This document shows, one piece after another, positions 12,401 to 26,500 of a DNA stretch of 64,000 nt (position 1 is its first letter; each line of letters starts with the position of its first letter). Location: the NCBI RefSeq assembly GCF_028389875.1, contig NC_084702.1, positions 71,211,582 to 71,275,581 of the forward strand, written 5' to 3'. A program made the position numbers and the translations under genes. The notes beneath the pieces are model-generated. The model made no database searches. It was not told the origin of the DNA and saw nothing but the letters and a program-made list of their open reading frames with translations. This DNA is from Rhea pennata (lineage: Eukaryota > Chordata > Aves > Rheiformes > Rheidae).

Positions 12401-15400
12401 ATTTATGAGCAACATGCTTTTTCTCAGAGGATTTTTATGGTGCTCTTATAAGATTACTTCCTAGAGCAATAAAGTACATTACAGGGAAAGGCCAACCTCC
12501 CACAGTTTGCCAGAACCACCAAGCCTCTAAAAGCAGTCAATGACTGACATTTCCTATGCAAACAGGCTGTTTAACCTTGCAGCCAAGTTGTTCCAGCAGC
12601 GCCAGAGTCCAAGCCGCGTGCGTGTGCACCTTGCCTTCCTGGTACATGAAGCACGGGGGGAAAGCATGCAAAGCGGGCAATCCCTCCCTCCCCTGGGCAC
12701 ACACAGGTGGCACTTTCAGGGCCCTGATAGCAAAATAAAAGCCTTGTCACGACCACATTCTGCCACCAGGCTCCTAAGGGAAATGTGCAAAAAGCAAGCA
12801 TTTGTCGATGCCTTCTCCCAGGAGTCTCTCTGTTACCGCATTTTGACTCCCCCCTTTTTTCCCTTTTTCCAAAGAATTTACAATACAATGAGAAGAGAAG
12901 CCCTCCTGTTTCATTAAATGTCCATGTACTGCAGTTTGTGTAGTTTAACACAACCAATAACTAATAATTGGGAACCTTCTCACTGTCCAGATTGTAATTT
13001 TTCCCCTTCCTCGTGCCCCTCTTTTTAAAAAAACAAAAACAAAAAATCAGAATTTCCCAGATTTTGCATATTTGTGTCCACCGTACAGCCTGCGTGGCAG
13101 CTGCAGAGCACAGTTTACTTAGTAACAGAGCAAGCTGCAGGTAAAGATAAGTCTCAGAAGATGTAGCATTATAGCCTTAAAGTCATTTTTACAGGCTGTA
13201 ACTCTTGTTAGCAGTACCTGTGTCTTGCTTTTTATCTCTAGTGATTGATCTGAGATGGTAAGTCTTAAAAGAATAACATAAACAGAGATCCTTTTGATAT
13301 CTTCCTCAGGAGCTCCTTGAGTAACATCTGTTTGAGCAGGATCTGTTGTATTTAGGGACCATTTCTCTATACTGTTTACTGGATCTTTGAACAAAAGAAA
13401 ATAAAAAGCAAATATAAAAGCAAAATTCAAACCTGTAGCTAACAATCCCAGGTTTCCTCTGTTTTCTGGGCTGGATATTACCATTGTGTGTTGAGATCAG
13501 AACAGACACTGTTCATGAGCTTTTTGAGCCTGCTAAGAGGTGAGGACTAAAAGAAGTGTCAAAAGGGAGGAAAAATTTTGCTCTACCAGCTTTCTTTATT
13601 ATCATAAAACAGCAAAAAAGGTCAATAAGCCTTTGCTCTATGCTAATGAAAGTCCAGCTCTGCCGGTTACATTGAATTGTTTATGGAAATCAGGAAGAGT
13701 TGGAGAGAAATAGCCTGGCACAGATATAGTTGTTTAAACATTAGGGCGGTGATAAGGGGTCCTGTGGACAGGCTGCAAGGATCCTGCCACCGTCAAGGTC
13801 TGTCTTGCAGCAAGCTGGGAAAGCTGAGGAGCTGGGAGTTCTCAGTTACTAGATTACCACCACCAGACCCCCGAGGATGTCTTCTGCCATGTCCTGGGGC
13901 AGGCAGTTGCAAACCTTGCTGTAATGCCCGCTACCCTTTGCAATATACCACCGTACAACAGCTATCCCTCAGCTCACCCGGGAAACTTCTCCAGATCCAC
14001 CCAAAGGGGAGGACCAAAGGACACTGGCACCTCCAGCCTCTACCTCCACCCGGAGCAGCTCCCATGTTACTACCAACGCTGTCATTTCCCTCTCTGCTCC
14101 TCTTCTTTCTCAACTCTTGCCATCCACCTAAAAAGAGTTGAGATGAAGCAGTTCTCAGAGTCTGTGATCAGAGCACAGCTGCAAGCAGCACCTTAAACAA
14201 ACTGAAGATGGGATGAGTTTGTCAGGTCTCATGCTGAGCAAGTGACTAGTGCTTCTTGCTGAGGAAGCAGCCTCAGAACAAAACAATCTTGGAGAAAAAG
14301 GCAGTAACAGGGAAATGTCACTGAAATCTAGATCAAGAGCAACAGCAAAAGGCCATGTGGTGTGGGAGGAGCTGCTCTCACCCAAGTTTTCTAGGAGGAA
14401 AAGAAACCAGGTTCAGGTCTGAGCCTCGAGACAGAGTCTGGGATTGCAGGCAGGTAGGTGAAGCCTAAAGACTGTACTTGGATTTAACCACTAATGGTGG
14501 CAGAACAACCAGACAGTGCTGAGAGCCAGCACTCAGATGAGAGAAGTCAATGGGCCAGTTTAGCCCAAGGATGGGTGCTGGGAGGCACACTGCAGCCATG
14601 GAGTGGGGCATCGGGCCAGTCAGGCACATCCTGGCACCCCGGCATAGTTCCTGCACATAGAAACCACACAGCCCACTGGCACAAGCTGGTATGATTTGGA
14701 CAAAGATATCCACCAAGAGGCTAAGTAATGGTCCGCTCGTCTGGACCTCCTAGACTTTTCACAATACGGACACTCAAGGCACACAGACTCTCCAACAGAC
14801 AAAACTCTGCCTTTGCCAGTAGTTAGGGTTCTAAGTCCTGGAGGTGAAGCTGGGTCTCTAACATCTAGCAACAAGAAGTCACTAAGAAACAGCCTATCTG
14901 AAATGAGATTTGCTTAACCTGGAGCGTCCTTGGGCAGTGCTAACTGTGCTTTCTGCTCCTAAGTGTGCCGAGCACATACACTCAGTAGAGACCCTACAGC
15001 CCTTTCCTCAGGGCAGTGCTCTTATCCTAGCATCCTGGCCAAATTCCAGTTGGGTAATTAGATCACGATTAGGTAACTGGTTGCATATGCCATTCCCCTT
15101 CCCTGGGGAGCCTGGCTCTAAATTGCTTGATGGTTTCAGGGCCTCCTAGTCAATAGCAAGGCTGTTTCCCTTGCCCATGGGAGCCTAAACGCTGTCAGAG
15201 CTCGCAGAGTGATTCCACTGCACATGGCCTGCCTGGAGCATGGTGGGTGCTTGGGTGGTGTGGGTGTTGCCCCTAGAAGTCAGGAGTCCTCCTGCCTTTT
15301 GGGGAGATACTGATGTGCGCTTGCTCAGAAAGCTGAGGTACGAGCCGTAAGACCCCAAACTGGTGAAATGAACCCAATGTCATTGTTTTGTTCAGTGGAA

Positions 15401-17072
15401 CGGAAAAGAAACAGACTGGCAAAGTCATTTAGTTGGGCTAGGCATCATTTTGTGGTTTGCAGATTGAAATTCTTAATGACACTCATTACAAGTTGTTTGT
15501 TTCCAGGTGCCATTTGCTTTCATGCTCAGAGTTACATGCCTTAATGTGAATAATTCTGCTTGGAAAAATGTTGAGTGCTGGCAACTGCACAAGTCTAGAA
15601 AAAGTCAGCATCTAAAGCACATGAATTTTTAGACAGATACCATACTTTTGTCATGTCTTTTGATCCTTGAATGCCAGCCATTCACCTTCATGGAATATTG
15701 CATACATCCATACAAAACTGCTGCCTGCTCACAAAGATACCGGCTACAGAGATTTTTTTTCTTTCATCATGGGATCTCTTATCCATTATCTGCCTGTCCT
15801 CGCTACCTAGCAGTTCTTCTCTCCTTCTTGTCCCAACCTCATCTCCATCTTCCTACCTTTTCTCCCTCCCTGTGAGTCTAGCTGGCTCCCACATCTGCTC
15901 CTCATTCCCCTCTCACCCATCATCTCCTGGGGCCCCCAGCCCCTTCTCTCTAGTGGAACAGAGACAGCTTTGGCAGCATGATTGCTCTTCTTCCTTAAGC
16001 TGGGGTGCAGATCTAGGACTCCCAAGGAGCTGCTGTTACTCTCCAGAGGGTGTAGGACAGAGCAGGACCATACTAGGCTCTTCTGGCTCTGTCCTTTAAG
16101 AGCTGTATTGGGAACTTGAGTGTACAATGAAGAACTCAGCCCCTTTTCTTCCTCGGTGTGTGGGCTGCTGTATTCAGCGAAGCGAGGCAGTATGGCAGGC
16201 TAGGATTCCTTGGGGAGGAAAGCTGTGAAAGTGCTGGAGTGAAAAGTGTCTCATCACACTGCAAAATAGCAATGCTAGCTAAAACCTCACCCCTCTGCAA
16301 ATCCACGAGGAAAGCACCCAGTTCCCTGAGAAGATAGTTAGTAGGTATAAGCACAGGGACAGAGGAGGCTGTGGTTGCTGGTGACAGTGACTGTCAGTCA
16401 CCAGTCTTGTCCCACCAACTATCACCTTGTGTTCCTGACTGGCAGTTCCAGTGCTCTCTTTTGCATTCAGAAACCCCTTAAAAGCCACATCCCTTGGCTG
16501 ATATATCAATGGGGCAAAGCCCAAATCCTCAGGCTGGTTACAGGCTCCAGAATCCACTGGAAGTACTAATGAAGGAAAAAAAGCCAGATTTTCTGGCACC
16601 AGGGCCCCATGCCACGAAGCAAAGCCAGATGTAGGAGGAAAGCTTCCCTGTCTGAATGCACCTTCCTAGAAGGCAGATAAGTTTCTCCAGAAGTCTCCCA
16701 TGAAACCATGAAGCAGCCCAAGCACTTCTCTTGAGTGCAAAGAGCTGCTAAGACAGCAAGCAGGAACACAAACTGCTGTTCCCTGCAGGCTGGCCAGAGG
16801 TTTCAGTGCACAGGCTGGAAGCAAGAGGGATCCCTGCTAAAAGCCACAGAGCCATAGGGCAAACCTAATGGGACCCAGGGATTGTTTGTAATCTGAGGGC
16901 TTGTCAGAAAACGGCTATGTCTTGGCATTATTTAGGGGGAGTTTCTCCCCGTGGCCTTATCAGTTCAATGCTGATGGAGTGAGATTGTTCAGCACAAAAT
17001 CTTTAGCTGCAGGATGCTACCACAGCAGTCTGAATGCTCCTTAGGCAGTGTTTATTAATTACACCTACATGT
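6451..17072. other. Intergenic DNA upstream of UNC13B, no gene found
   Basis: This is single-copy-looking sequence of moderate GC with short A/T-rich patches (for example A-runs near 9168-9180 and 9979-9990, and an A/C-rich run near 13027-13045). Open frames are short or lack family resemblance, and none has a convincing pair of splice sites. I see no tRNA, no recognisable repeat end and no CpG island beyond the UNC13B one. Distal UNC13B regulatory elements could lie here, but nothing in the sequence singles one out. Confidence 0.5.
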
Positions 17073-17208
17073 AGGGATGGAGACACTGGCATTTCTGCCC
17101 TGTCTCCACTTTTTAGGAGAAAGAACAGAGCTTTTCTAGTAGGGATGGAGGCACTGGCATTTCTGCCCTGTCTCCACTTTTTAGAAGAAAGAACAGAGCT
17201 TTTCTAGT
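17073..17208. repeat. Tandem duplication, 2 x 68 bp
   Basis: Two adjacent copies, 17073-17140 and 17141-17208, are each 68 bases long and differ at only two positions (GAGACACTGG versus GAGGCACTGG, and TTTAGGAGAAA versus TTTAGAAGAAA). There is no gap between them. The two-difference divergence suggests a fairly recent local duplication. Neither copy contains a recognisable gene or known element. Confidence 0.95.
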
Positions 17209-20200
17209 GCTTTAAGTGTATTCTAGACTGTCTACCAAACCATGAGCAAAGCCCTTCCCCACAGCAGGGAAAATGGGATAGCAATGCACATCAATGCTCT
17301 GGCCAAAGACTTGAGCAGGCGGTACTGCTGGGAGAGGGCAGCTGTCTCATAGAAGCAAACCGAACCAAAGAACCTGCCCTTTGCACTCAGGGGTTTCTCA
17401 GAGCTCATCCTTGCTATATGCTGTCAGCTTGGTCATTTCTAAATCTCCGCGTGTTCATTAGAGCAAGCTCACAACCTGAGTTTGTGCAAGCATGTAAAAC
17501 TGCTCTACTTCCCTGCAAAGCTCCTGCTCAGGACATTTTCCAGCCCCTCTTGAGCCTGCCACCATCTTGATGCAATGTTATCTCCTCTGGGACACTGACC
17601 ACTTTTTTATCCTTGAAACTATGTTTTCCTTTGGATTCTGTGTCCTGTGTCCTCCTGCTTTCCTCAGGGTGTTCTTTGGGCCATGCATCCATCCCCTTTG
17701 GCTTGCTGTGAGATTCCCTCTGCTTCTCCTTCCACCATCTGGGTGAGGATTTAGCTGGGAAAATGCAGGGGTCCGCATCATTGTGACCTGTATCTCAGCA
17801 ATTTCTCCTATGTTCCTATTTATAATCAGTGGAAACACCTGTCAGGCACCGTTCCCTTCACCCTCAAATACATATTCAGCCTAGGTTAGATGCCCTGAAA
17901 GTACATATTTCTTTCCTTTGACTGTGAAGGGAGCCAGGGGTTTTTAGCTCAGTGGAAGGAAAATATCAGATGAGATGAATCCAAGGTTTTATCTGGGAAC
18001 ATGAACACCATCCAATACCAGTTCCATGTTGGGAAACCGCAGATCTGCCTATCTGTCCCAGACTCAGCTTTGCCTGTCCAAAATTAACCTGACCCTATTT
18101 TTTCCTCACAGATCCATTCTATGGCCTCAAGCTCAACCTCGCTAGAACAAGGATCTTTATATCTGTCATCAAGTCCTTCTGTCCGGGAGTACAGCATCAT
18201 CATCCTACCAGTTTTTCAGGCCCAGCTGAACACTTGAACCGTCTGACTGATACAATCCTAAAGAGAAAGCACTTGAAACTGGCTGCATTTGCCACCAAGC
18301 ACTCAGACTGCACTGGCTGACTTCTATCCATTTTTCCCCAGTGCCCCTTGAAGTTGTCTCTACCTGCTGTGGTGTTCCAGACAGTGGGTGCTCAGAGGCG
18401 GGTTTGTCTTTTTATTCTGAGCTTGCACAACACCCACTTAAGCACAGCCTGTCTGGAGCAGGGAGCTGCCGCAATAACCCCAACCGCAGTGACTGAAATG
18501 CACTCTTTGCGTGATTAAATCTGAACAGGGATTAGCAATGGAGGAGGAAAGGGCTGGAATTTTAATTCATGAATATTATCCTCTTTCTTTCTTTCATGTA
18601 TATATAGCAGGAAAGTGGATGCACAGCTAGAGAACAGCATTATTATTAGAGATAAAAGGATCCTCCTGCTCCCCTGTGTGTTTATTCCAGAGGCAGCCTG
18701 CAAATATGAAATACTCGCTCCCAAGCCAACTCGGTCAAGATGAGATGCCAGCTTCTGGATATGGCTGGTTCCTGTAGAGCATGTTGTGATAGCACAGCCT
18801 GATGACAGCTACTCAGAACGTGGCTGAGTGCTTCCCACTACAACACAGCCTCGTGCACCCAGACCAAGGTAGCTGTGATCTCTTCATAATTGATAGATGT
18901 GTCCCTCGGACCATGCCTTACAGGCACAGGCCATTGGGCCAGAGAGTTTACCAGGGCAGCTTTGAACAGCAGAGCTCTCTAGCTTGCACACCACAGCTTT
19001 GCTTTTAAAGCTACACTGCTTATGCTGTTAAGAGAGCCCTTCTGCCTCAGCAGCATGGATATGGTGGCCAAAGGACACACTCAATGGCATAAGCTGCATC
19101 ATCAAGTGACATTCATCAGCACTGCTAAGTCACTTTTTAGATATGTATTTTTTCCCTCTGAATTACAAACAAAACATCTTTGCTAGCAGGGCTTTGTTTT
19201 GCAGCTGTAAGTGTGCAAGACACAGGGGCAGGCCCTCTGGGCTGGCAACTGCTTAAGGCAGCCTGGTGCCTAGCACCCTCTCGCCTGCCTTTGCAGCACA
19301 GTGCTGGGATCTGCTCTCCGATGGAAGCTTCCGTGCTCTGGTGGCACTCGTGTGATCGGAGCGGGAGGCCGAGGTGCCTGCCTCCCCCCGTGGCGGTGAC
19401 CTCGTTTGCTTGTGTGCCTGTCCGCGCAGAGCCCATGACACTGATCCAGGAAGCCCCGGTGTGGGCAGCTGGCAGGAATTTTTGTGTTGTTTAATTCTCA
19501 ATCCTTCCGAGAGCCCAGTGAGGGATTGAGTGCGTTTGCTGAAATGAGGGGCAGGCACATGGAGCCAAACCGGACGCTGGGAGCTGAAGCTGCTCTGCGA
19601 GAACGGTTTGCTGTGGGAGATGTCCCGCTGTTCCCCGCAAATGGCAGAAGCTAACACAGCAATAACAGCCAGATGTGGGCAAAGCATCGACACAGCTCCC
19701 ATCCTGGCTCCCAGCCCTGCAGGAGCAGTGGTGATTCAGGGCAAGAAGGTTAATCCGAGAGCTCCCCGCTCTGCGCCGGAGCACGGGAGCGCCGAGACGC
19801 CTGTGCCGAGCGTGCGGTCCCATGCATGGGGTTGCCCAGCTGGGCATGGTGAGCACTTGCGCAGGCTGGGTGCTCAACAGGGAGTTTCTGGACGCAGAAG
19901 GGTGCAGCAACAATGTGTTGGCTGGCTCACGCTGCCCAGCCCTGTGTGCTGATGCAGCCTTGCCAAGTAATCGCAAGGCTGTGATTTTTGGCAAGATATA
20001 ACCCTCCCAGCAGCAGTAGTTATTGCAGCTCCTCCTTCAAATCTGCCCCTTTGCCCTGTGGGGTCCTTCTGACCTTGTTTTCTCTAAATATTGGGATGAT
20101 GCAGAGAGGTTAATATTAATTGTCCAGTGAAACTCCTTTGGTCCCGAGTTACCTGCAGAAGCTGTGAGCAGCCCCTCTCCGTAGACCACAGCATGCAGGA

Positions 20201-23200
20201 AAGAAACTGCTTTCAAAGTGCAGTGACTTGCAAGCAGGGTCTTGCCACATGGGAAAGGCTGCAGGTGCACAGCCCCTAGCTCTGCTCCTCGTTGCAGCTT
20301 CACCCCCAGCATGTGCTGGTTTGGGGTGGCAGCTCATGGCTGAGTCTTGCTCAGTTCGGCACATGCAGCGCTGTTTCACCTGCCGCAGCACCCAGGCCAC
20401 TGCTGCTTCATCGAGCACTGATCATGCTTGGCTTATGCTATAGAAAAAAACATAAAATTTGAGGCAGTCTTGGTTATTTCAGGTTATGAAAATGGAAAGA
20501 GGGAACAAACAGGTCCAGTATGAGATTCAATAAATCCAAAGGAAAAGATGGCTGTTGCAAGCCTCTCTGAAAAGGGACCACATCAAGATGGACCTGGGAA
20601 GAGAACTGCAGCCCCAGCAGTGCAGGCGCAAACAGCAGCTGCTCCATGGGCACAGGGAAATCCCAGGCCTCCACCAGAAACCTTCCTGACAACTCCGCTC
20701 TGTTATCCATGCCGGGAGCTCTGCAGAAGAATGAAAATCCACCTGCAGAGGATGGATGGTTGGATGGAGGGAAGGAAGAAAGGGGAACCTGCTATGCCTC
20801 CTTGTGGTGGTCTTACTGAATATATCCACTGGGAATAAGTGGGCATGGGTACCCATGGGCACGTCCTCTAGGACATGATATGGTACAGCCCTTGTTTGGC
20901 TGCCCAGCTGCCCTCACAACCCTTATTCAGGTGCAGAGGGGCACACCAGCTCCAGCACAAGAGAGGCAATTTGCCATTTCAAGCAGGTCCCAGCTCACTT
21001 GGTGCAGGCTTGCAGAGGGCATGAGCCACACAGCTTCACAGGTGCTCACAGGCAACATGCTCTGCAGCAGTACCCATGGCAAGCACTGGTTTGTGCCACC
21101 CAGGCTGGTTTGGCCAACTTCAGCGATGTTGTGTCTCCTTGCTGCTCCCTGGGCAGGGTGCTCACAGTCTCCTTTAGCGGTGTCTGTCCACCCTGCAGTG
21201 TGGAGCCCCTGCCATGCCAAGGCTGGGGCAGCGTCTCGCGGAGGATGCGCAGCCCGAAGCCCCTGCAGCCTGAGCTCCCCTGCCAGGGCAGGCCGGAGAT
21301 AGGCAGAGCCCAGCTTCCCCTGCAAGGGAGCCACACTGTCCCCGCTGAAAATAAGCTGGGCTGGACTGCCACCTTGTGCCAACAGGCAGCATCCACTGAC
21401 CAAGAAAGGCATGGCAAGGGATTTTTAGTAACCTAAAATGACAGGGATATACCCCAGGGTCTCAGACGAACCTCTACAGACCTGAGCACCCGGACAGGAG
21501 CAGGCATCCAGGAAGAGGCTTTGCTGTCCTGCCTGCAGTGGGTCAGGCACAACCGTGTTCACCAGCACAGGGCGCAAAATCCCTTATCTCTGGAGGCATC
21601 TTCCTGTGGCCATGAAAAGTTCAACCCTGTCGTTCATTAGCGGTGCAAGAGGAACTGCCCAGGTGGTGAAAGGCTGGTAGCACCCCAGGTTGCCCAGGCT
21701 GTGTAGGGTGCCAGATCCCTGCGGGACCAGCTCCAGATGTACAACAAGCTGCAGGTTGGGGCTCAGCCCCAAAATGCGAGCATGGCCAGAGAGAACGCTG
21801 GTTGGTTCACCTGCAGCAGAAGCAACGGGCTGTGCCAGCCTGCAGCACAAAATCTGGGGGCAGACGGGGGCCCAGAGCCATGCTGGAAGCAAGCTGGCAG
21901 CCTCAGGCCAGCGGTGCTGGGGAACGGGGCAGCAGCAGCAGAGCTGCAGCACTGGGAGGCGTTTCTGGACAGGGGCCATGGGATACACCACCTTGCTGCC
22001 AGCCTGGCCGCACACCTCTACCACCCCAGCGAGGTGACATCAGGGGAAGGTTTGCCATGTGCGACTGACCATGGTGCCGGGGTTCGCACCCCTGGCAGCA
22101 GCGGAGGCTGCCGGCTCGGCCGGGCAGGCAGCAGCAAGGCAGAGACGTCACTGCGTGGCTCTGGGCAGCCCTGGCACACACTGGTCCCAACATGGCCCTC
22201 GCCAGCCAGCTGCCTGGGACAGATGCTGTCTTGCTTAGTAAATAGAGTAATGGAATATATTGATTCCTCCTTTTTTATTTTTATTTATTTTTTTAAGGCA
22301 GGTACGAAGGAAGGAAGACATTTATGTATGGAAGCTCCCACACGAGAATCTCCAGCCCAGGGCAGCGAGGAAGGGACACATTCCTGTGTCCTGGCACATC
22401 ACTCCCCAGGGCCAGCCAGTCCAGAGCCTGCTCCTCTCCAGGGCTCCCTGGTGCTATCATAAACCCGCATCTCATTCCCCAACTCACCAGCTCCGTGTCC
22501 ACAGCAGAGAGCAGCAGGGCTGTGCAGGGAGCACACGTGAGAGAAACCAGGGGATCTATGCTTTCACCCAGAGCAGCACTACAGCCTTGCCCCTCACTTT
22601 TCTGAGCCCTAGTGCTGTGTTAGTTAGACCAGGCACAACTTACTTCCTCCTAATTGCCCAGAGAGTAATCAACAGTAACTGATTCTAATTTATGTCTCTT
22701 GCTGGCTGCCCCTTGCCTTTCCTGTGCTATTAAGTTAAGCTAAATTGGCTGGGGTGATAAGTGACTCCAAGTGGTGAAGCAGTAGCAGAAAGATCATGTT
22801 GTCTTGCTGTGCTACAAGATTTATTTATCCCTGGAAGTAAATATTGAGCCTCCACCTCAGCTCAGCTGGGCCAGGTCTGGAGCAAAGCTGGAGGCACCTC
22901 TCTCTCTGGTTTCACCCTTTGTGGCCACAGAGGAGGGCCAGGGCCAGAGCCTGCACCTTCTGGGTGTCCTGGCTTGAGTTGTGCCCTGCTTGCAGGACTG
23001 CTGGAGGTTCCATCTTTCTCATAGGAGCAATACACATGGGCTAGGGTCTCAGCACACAGGTCAGACTGGCCAGCACTGGTGGGAGATCTTGTCTGCCCTA
23101 AAGGAGAATAAAGATTAGGGGCTTGTTTCCCTGTTGTGGAGCTGGCCCATGGTGTCCCCTAGTGTGGTTCCAGGACTGGGTGTGGGGTGGCAGCTGGCCA

Positions 23201-23242
23201 CCACCCTTGAGTGCTACAGAAAGGGACAGACTAACAGTGGGA
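17209..23242. other. Intergenic DNA, no gene found
   Basis: GC content rises gradually to the right and open frames lengthen with it (up to 241 codons near 21737-22462). The longest frames overlap other open frames on both strands and have no recognisable domain. A CTCF-like motif, CCAGCACAGGGCGC, lies at 21562-21575 with one mismatch to the core. No repeat family, RNA gene or CpG island is apparent. Confidence 0.45.
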
Positions 23243-23520
23243 AGGGACCCCTGGCTGTCCCTAGCTTGGCCTCCTACTCAGAACAGGACTGAAGCCAACC
23301 CTGCTTCAGATCTGCTGTGGCACAGTCTATCCAAGTACTGAAAAGCCCCAAGGATGAAGATTCTCCTTCCAAGTACCTGTGCTAGAGTTGCAGATCTCTC
23401 CCGCTGAAGTCTTTCCTGCTGCCTGTCCTGAACCTGCGAAGTGGCAACTTGCAGCTGTTGTCCCTCACTGCGCCATATGCCAAACAGCTCTGGAGTGGCA
23501 GCTCCAGGATGAAACTCTTG
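23243..23520 (-). mobile_element. Degenerate CR1 LINE fragment (3' region)
   Basis: The plus strand reads like the complement of a CR1 3' end. GGAAGGGACCCCTGG near 23246 is followed by segments resembling the familiar CR1 stretch with CCAACCCT, then TACTGAAAAGCCCCAAGGAT and GAAGATTC (about 23337-23363). Further on, GGCAACTTGCAGCTGTTGTC (about 23443-23462) also matches. Similarity is patchy but in the right order over roughly 250 bases. The terminal 8 bp repeat (ATTCTATG type) is not seen, so the fragment is truncated or eroded. In the usual convention the element would lie on the minus strand. CR1 is the dominant LINE of birds, turtles and crocodilians. Boundaries are approximate. Confidence 0.75.
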
Positions 23521-26500
23521 AGCGTTGTCTACAGCCAAGATCTCTGTCTGACTCTGGGGACCCTCGTGGGTACATCAGAAACAGAGGTAGCAAAGTGCTG
23601 TAGCTAGAGTGAGAGCTCTAGGCTAGAGCACAAGGTGAATGGCCCACTTCTGGCTGCGTAGGTGGCTTTGCTTCGCTGTGCCTAAGTCTCCTCACAATCC
23701 CATGGGGGCCGTGATGCTGCCTCGTTGGCGTGGTGCTGGAGACAACTAACAGGAAAGAGACATTACTGCAGCTACGAGGCGGGTATAGGGCTTTGGAAGC
23801 TGACAGCAGCCAAGTCTGACCTTTACACATTTGCTCAATAAAGTGATATCAGATCCATTTCTCTGCAGAAGAGCTGTTAGTCTCCCGCACTTCACGGTAG
23901 GGCTCTGAAGCCTAACAGACACCCCTGATTTGGGACAAGGCATCAGGGTACCTGGGCTGTCTCAGAGCCTCGCAGTGACTCCAGCTGAGTTGTGACCCTG
24001 GGCCATGCTCTGAGCCATGCAGGGAAGGATTCCCACGGGTGCAGCAAGGAAATGCTGCTCCTATCTCCTCTGTGAGGGGAGGAGGGCTCCTCCAGGAGGA
24101 AACTTTCCAAGCGTGATTCATATCTCTAGTTTTACAGTCGTTTCGGTCAAACAGGTAAACCAAGCACGTTGTTTGAAACAGGTTCCTGCAGGGGAAAGGT
24201 CTCGCAGTGTGAGCGCACGTTCCTCCAGCGCAGGGCTGCGCCGGGTGCCACAGGGACCACTGACCTCCGCAGGCACCGGCCTGGCCGTGCTGGGCACCGC
24301 GGGGCCCTGGGGTGGCTCTCCTCCTTGGGAAAGTCATCCCTCCCCTAACGATGGCATCGCATTCTCTGGAGAAGGGGAAAGTGAGGCAGGATTTGGCCTC
24401 TCTCCACTCTGCTAAATGCTGGAGGGAACAAGAGGCACATGGCTGTGCTGAGAGGTGACTGGGGGTTAGTTAGCCGCTTGCAGCAGGATCCAAGGTCCTT
24501 CGGGAAAGTACAGAGGGTTGAGGCTGCAAGAGAGATAAAAGGACAAGCCCTTTTGCGGCTACCTGAAGAACAGACAACAGACGACTGCGTGGCACTGCAA
24601 AGAGATGGGAAGTGACACCCAACGTGCACGCCTCCCCCTTGGGCTTTCTCCTCCTTCTCTGCCAGCTGGGATGAGGGTGTGAGTCATGGTGAGGTGTCCA
24701 GCTCTCGCTCCCAGCAGGGCGTCTAGTCTCTAGCCTTGCTGCAGGTCTGCACCCCAACTGCCCAGCATGACTTGGAAGGGGCCTCTGAACAGTGTGACAG
24801 CTGATTCCAGCTGATTCCTACCAGCTTCTCTAAAGACTTTTTAAAATTCCCTGCAATCTCTTCCTTGCAGAGCTCCAGGTCTTTCAGAGCATTTTTCTTC
24901 ACACGCTTCTTGCATTGTTTTACCAATACGGACCTGGGTTGGGTGTGAGTAGCGTAGTCCAGCCTGCTGCATGGGCAGAGGATGAGTGATGCAAGAGTGT
25001 CTACAGAAGCACATCTTGCGCCATAAACTTTGGGAGATGACACATGTACTTTTTTAATTTTATGATTGTAAAACTTACTCATGCCAATGAAACAAGCTTG
25101 TGTGTGGGGAAGTCACCTTTCCATAACTAAAACCTACAGTAGGAGCCTCATGGATGTCAGCCTGCAGAGCTCCAGATCCTGTTTGAGATCGGCACCCTGA
25201 GAGTGTCTCCAGCTCTGGAGCAGCCCGCCTGGCAAACTGGCTGAACCGCCCCAGTGCAGCACGCAAGCAGGCCCATCAGGGCAGTGCTGACAGTGTTGGC
25301 AGGGAGCTAACCCAACGATGAACTCACTAGCATGGAGTCACCTCACCCTTCAAAGGGAAGCCCTACAGGCAAAAGAGCTTATTACGGAAGGATGGACATT
25401 GTTCCACCATGTGCTGCCCAGGACACCTCATCTTCCTAGGAAAACACCCTTTGCCCATCCTTTCCAGTAGGCAGGTCACTGGAAGACAACTAGTAAGGTG
25501 CAGATCCCTGTGTAAGGCTGAAAGCCATGGCCATACTGTCACCCCAGGGAAGGAGGCCTTGCACTTGTACAGTATCCTTCCCCCTTCCCCATCTCCTCTG
25601 AGCTTCTGAAGATTTTCCAGCCTCTCTCTGAATGGCTGCTGTCTTGAGTCTGTGTTACTCTTCGCCATCAAATGACCACAACTGGGTTTGTGGATGGGGA
25701 ATTGGATGGGAGGAGACAAAAAAAGTAAAGTGTGCCAATCTGGAAAACAACCCAGAAAGGTGAGCAGAGAGGGACCTGCTGGCCTAGATCCGGTGCTGTG
25801 GAAGAGGCAATGAGCTGCCCTGAGACAAGAAGAAGAAATAACAGCTAGCCTCTCTTAGCCTGTTAAAATGAGTTTTTACATTCTGCTCCTTAATCTTGCT
25901 TTTGGAGATGGAATATGTTTTAAAAGTCAGGGAAGGTTGCTAAGGGACAGTGTGCTCAGCAGGGACACTGCTTGCAAACCCTAAGCGCTCAAAAAAGCAG
26001 GAGGTAAGTAACTTGGGATATTATTAATCCTTCACTGCCCACATGATAAACAGAAATGTATTATTCTCGTCAAGGACAAAGGAGCCCAGATTTCCCCACA
26101 GCCAAGGAGCTGAACCAGCAAATCTTTTGGATTCAGCTCCATGGCGGGTTCAGCTGTCACTGAAGTTGTTTCAGTTCAGTTCCTGTCCAGGCCAATAAGG
26201 GTTGGTTAACCATTTGTTAACCCCAAACTCATTTCAGCCAGTTTAGGCTGGAAATCATGGCTTGTACAAGCAGCTATGGGACGGGGACCAAGTAGCTTTC
26301 AGCATCTTGTTTCCATGGCCTCTCCTCATATTCCCAGCTGAATACTATAGCTTCTCACCAGTGCTGCAGAGGTGCTCTGGCCAAAAGGGCAGAAAAGCTA
26401 AATACTGCTCCAGGAGTGAGAGGAAGCCCGCACTGTGGCAGGTGAGCAGGAGACACTGGGGACCTGCTGCACTTCACAGGCTCGTGCTTGCCGAAACCAG

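Noticed and set aside
21690..22462. Overlapping open frames of 115-241 codons on both strands
   Set aside because: Several frames are open at once in GC-rich sequence. There is no domain, no matching splice pair and no promoter.
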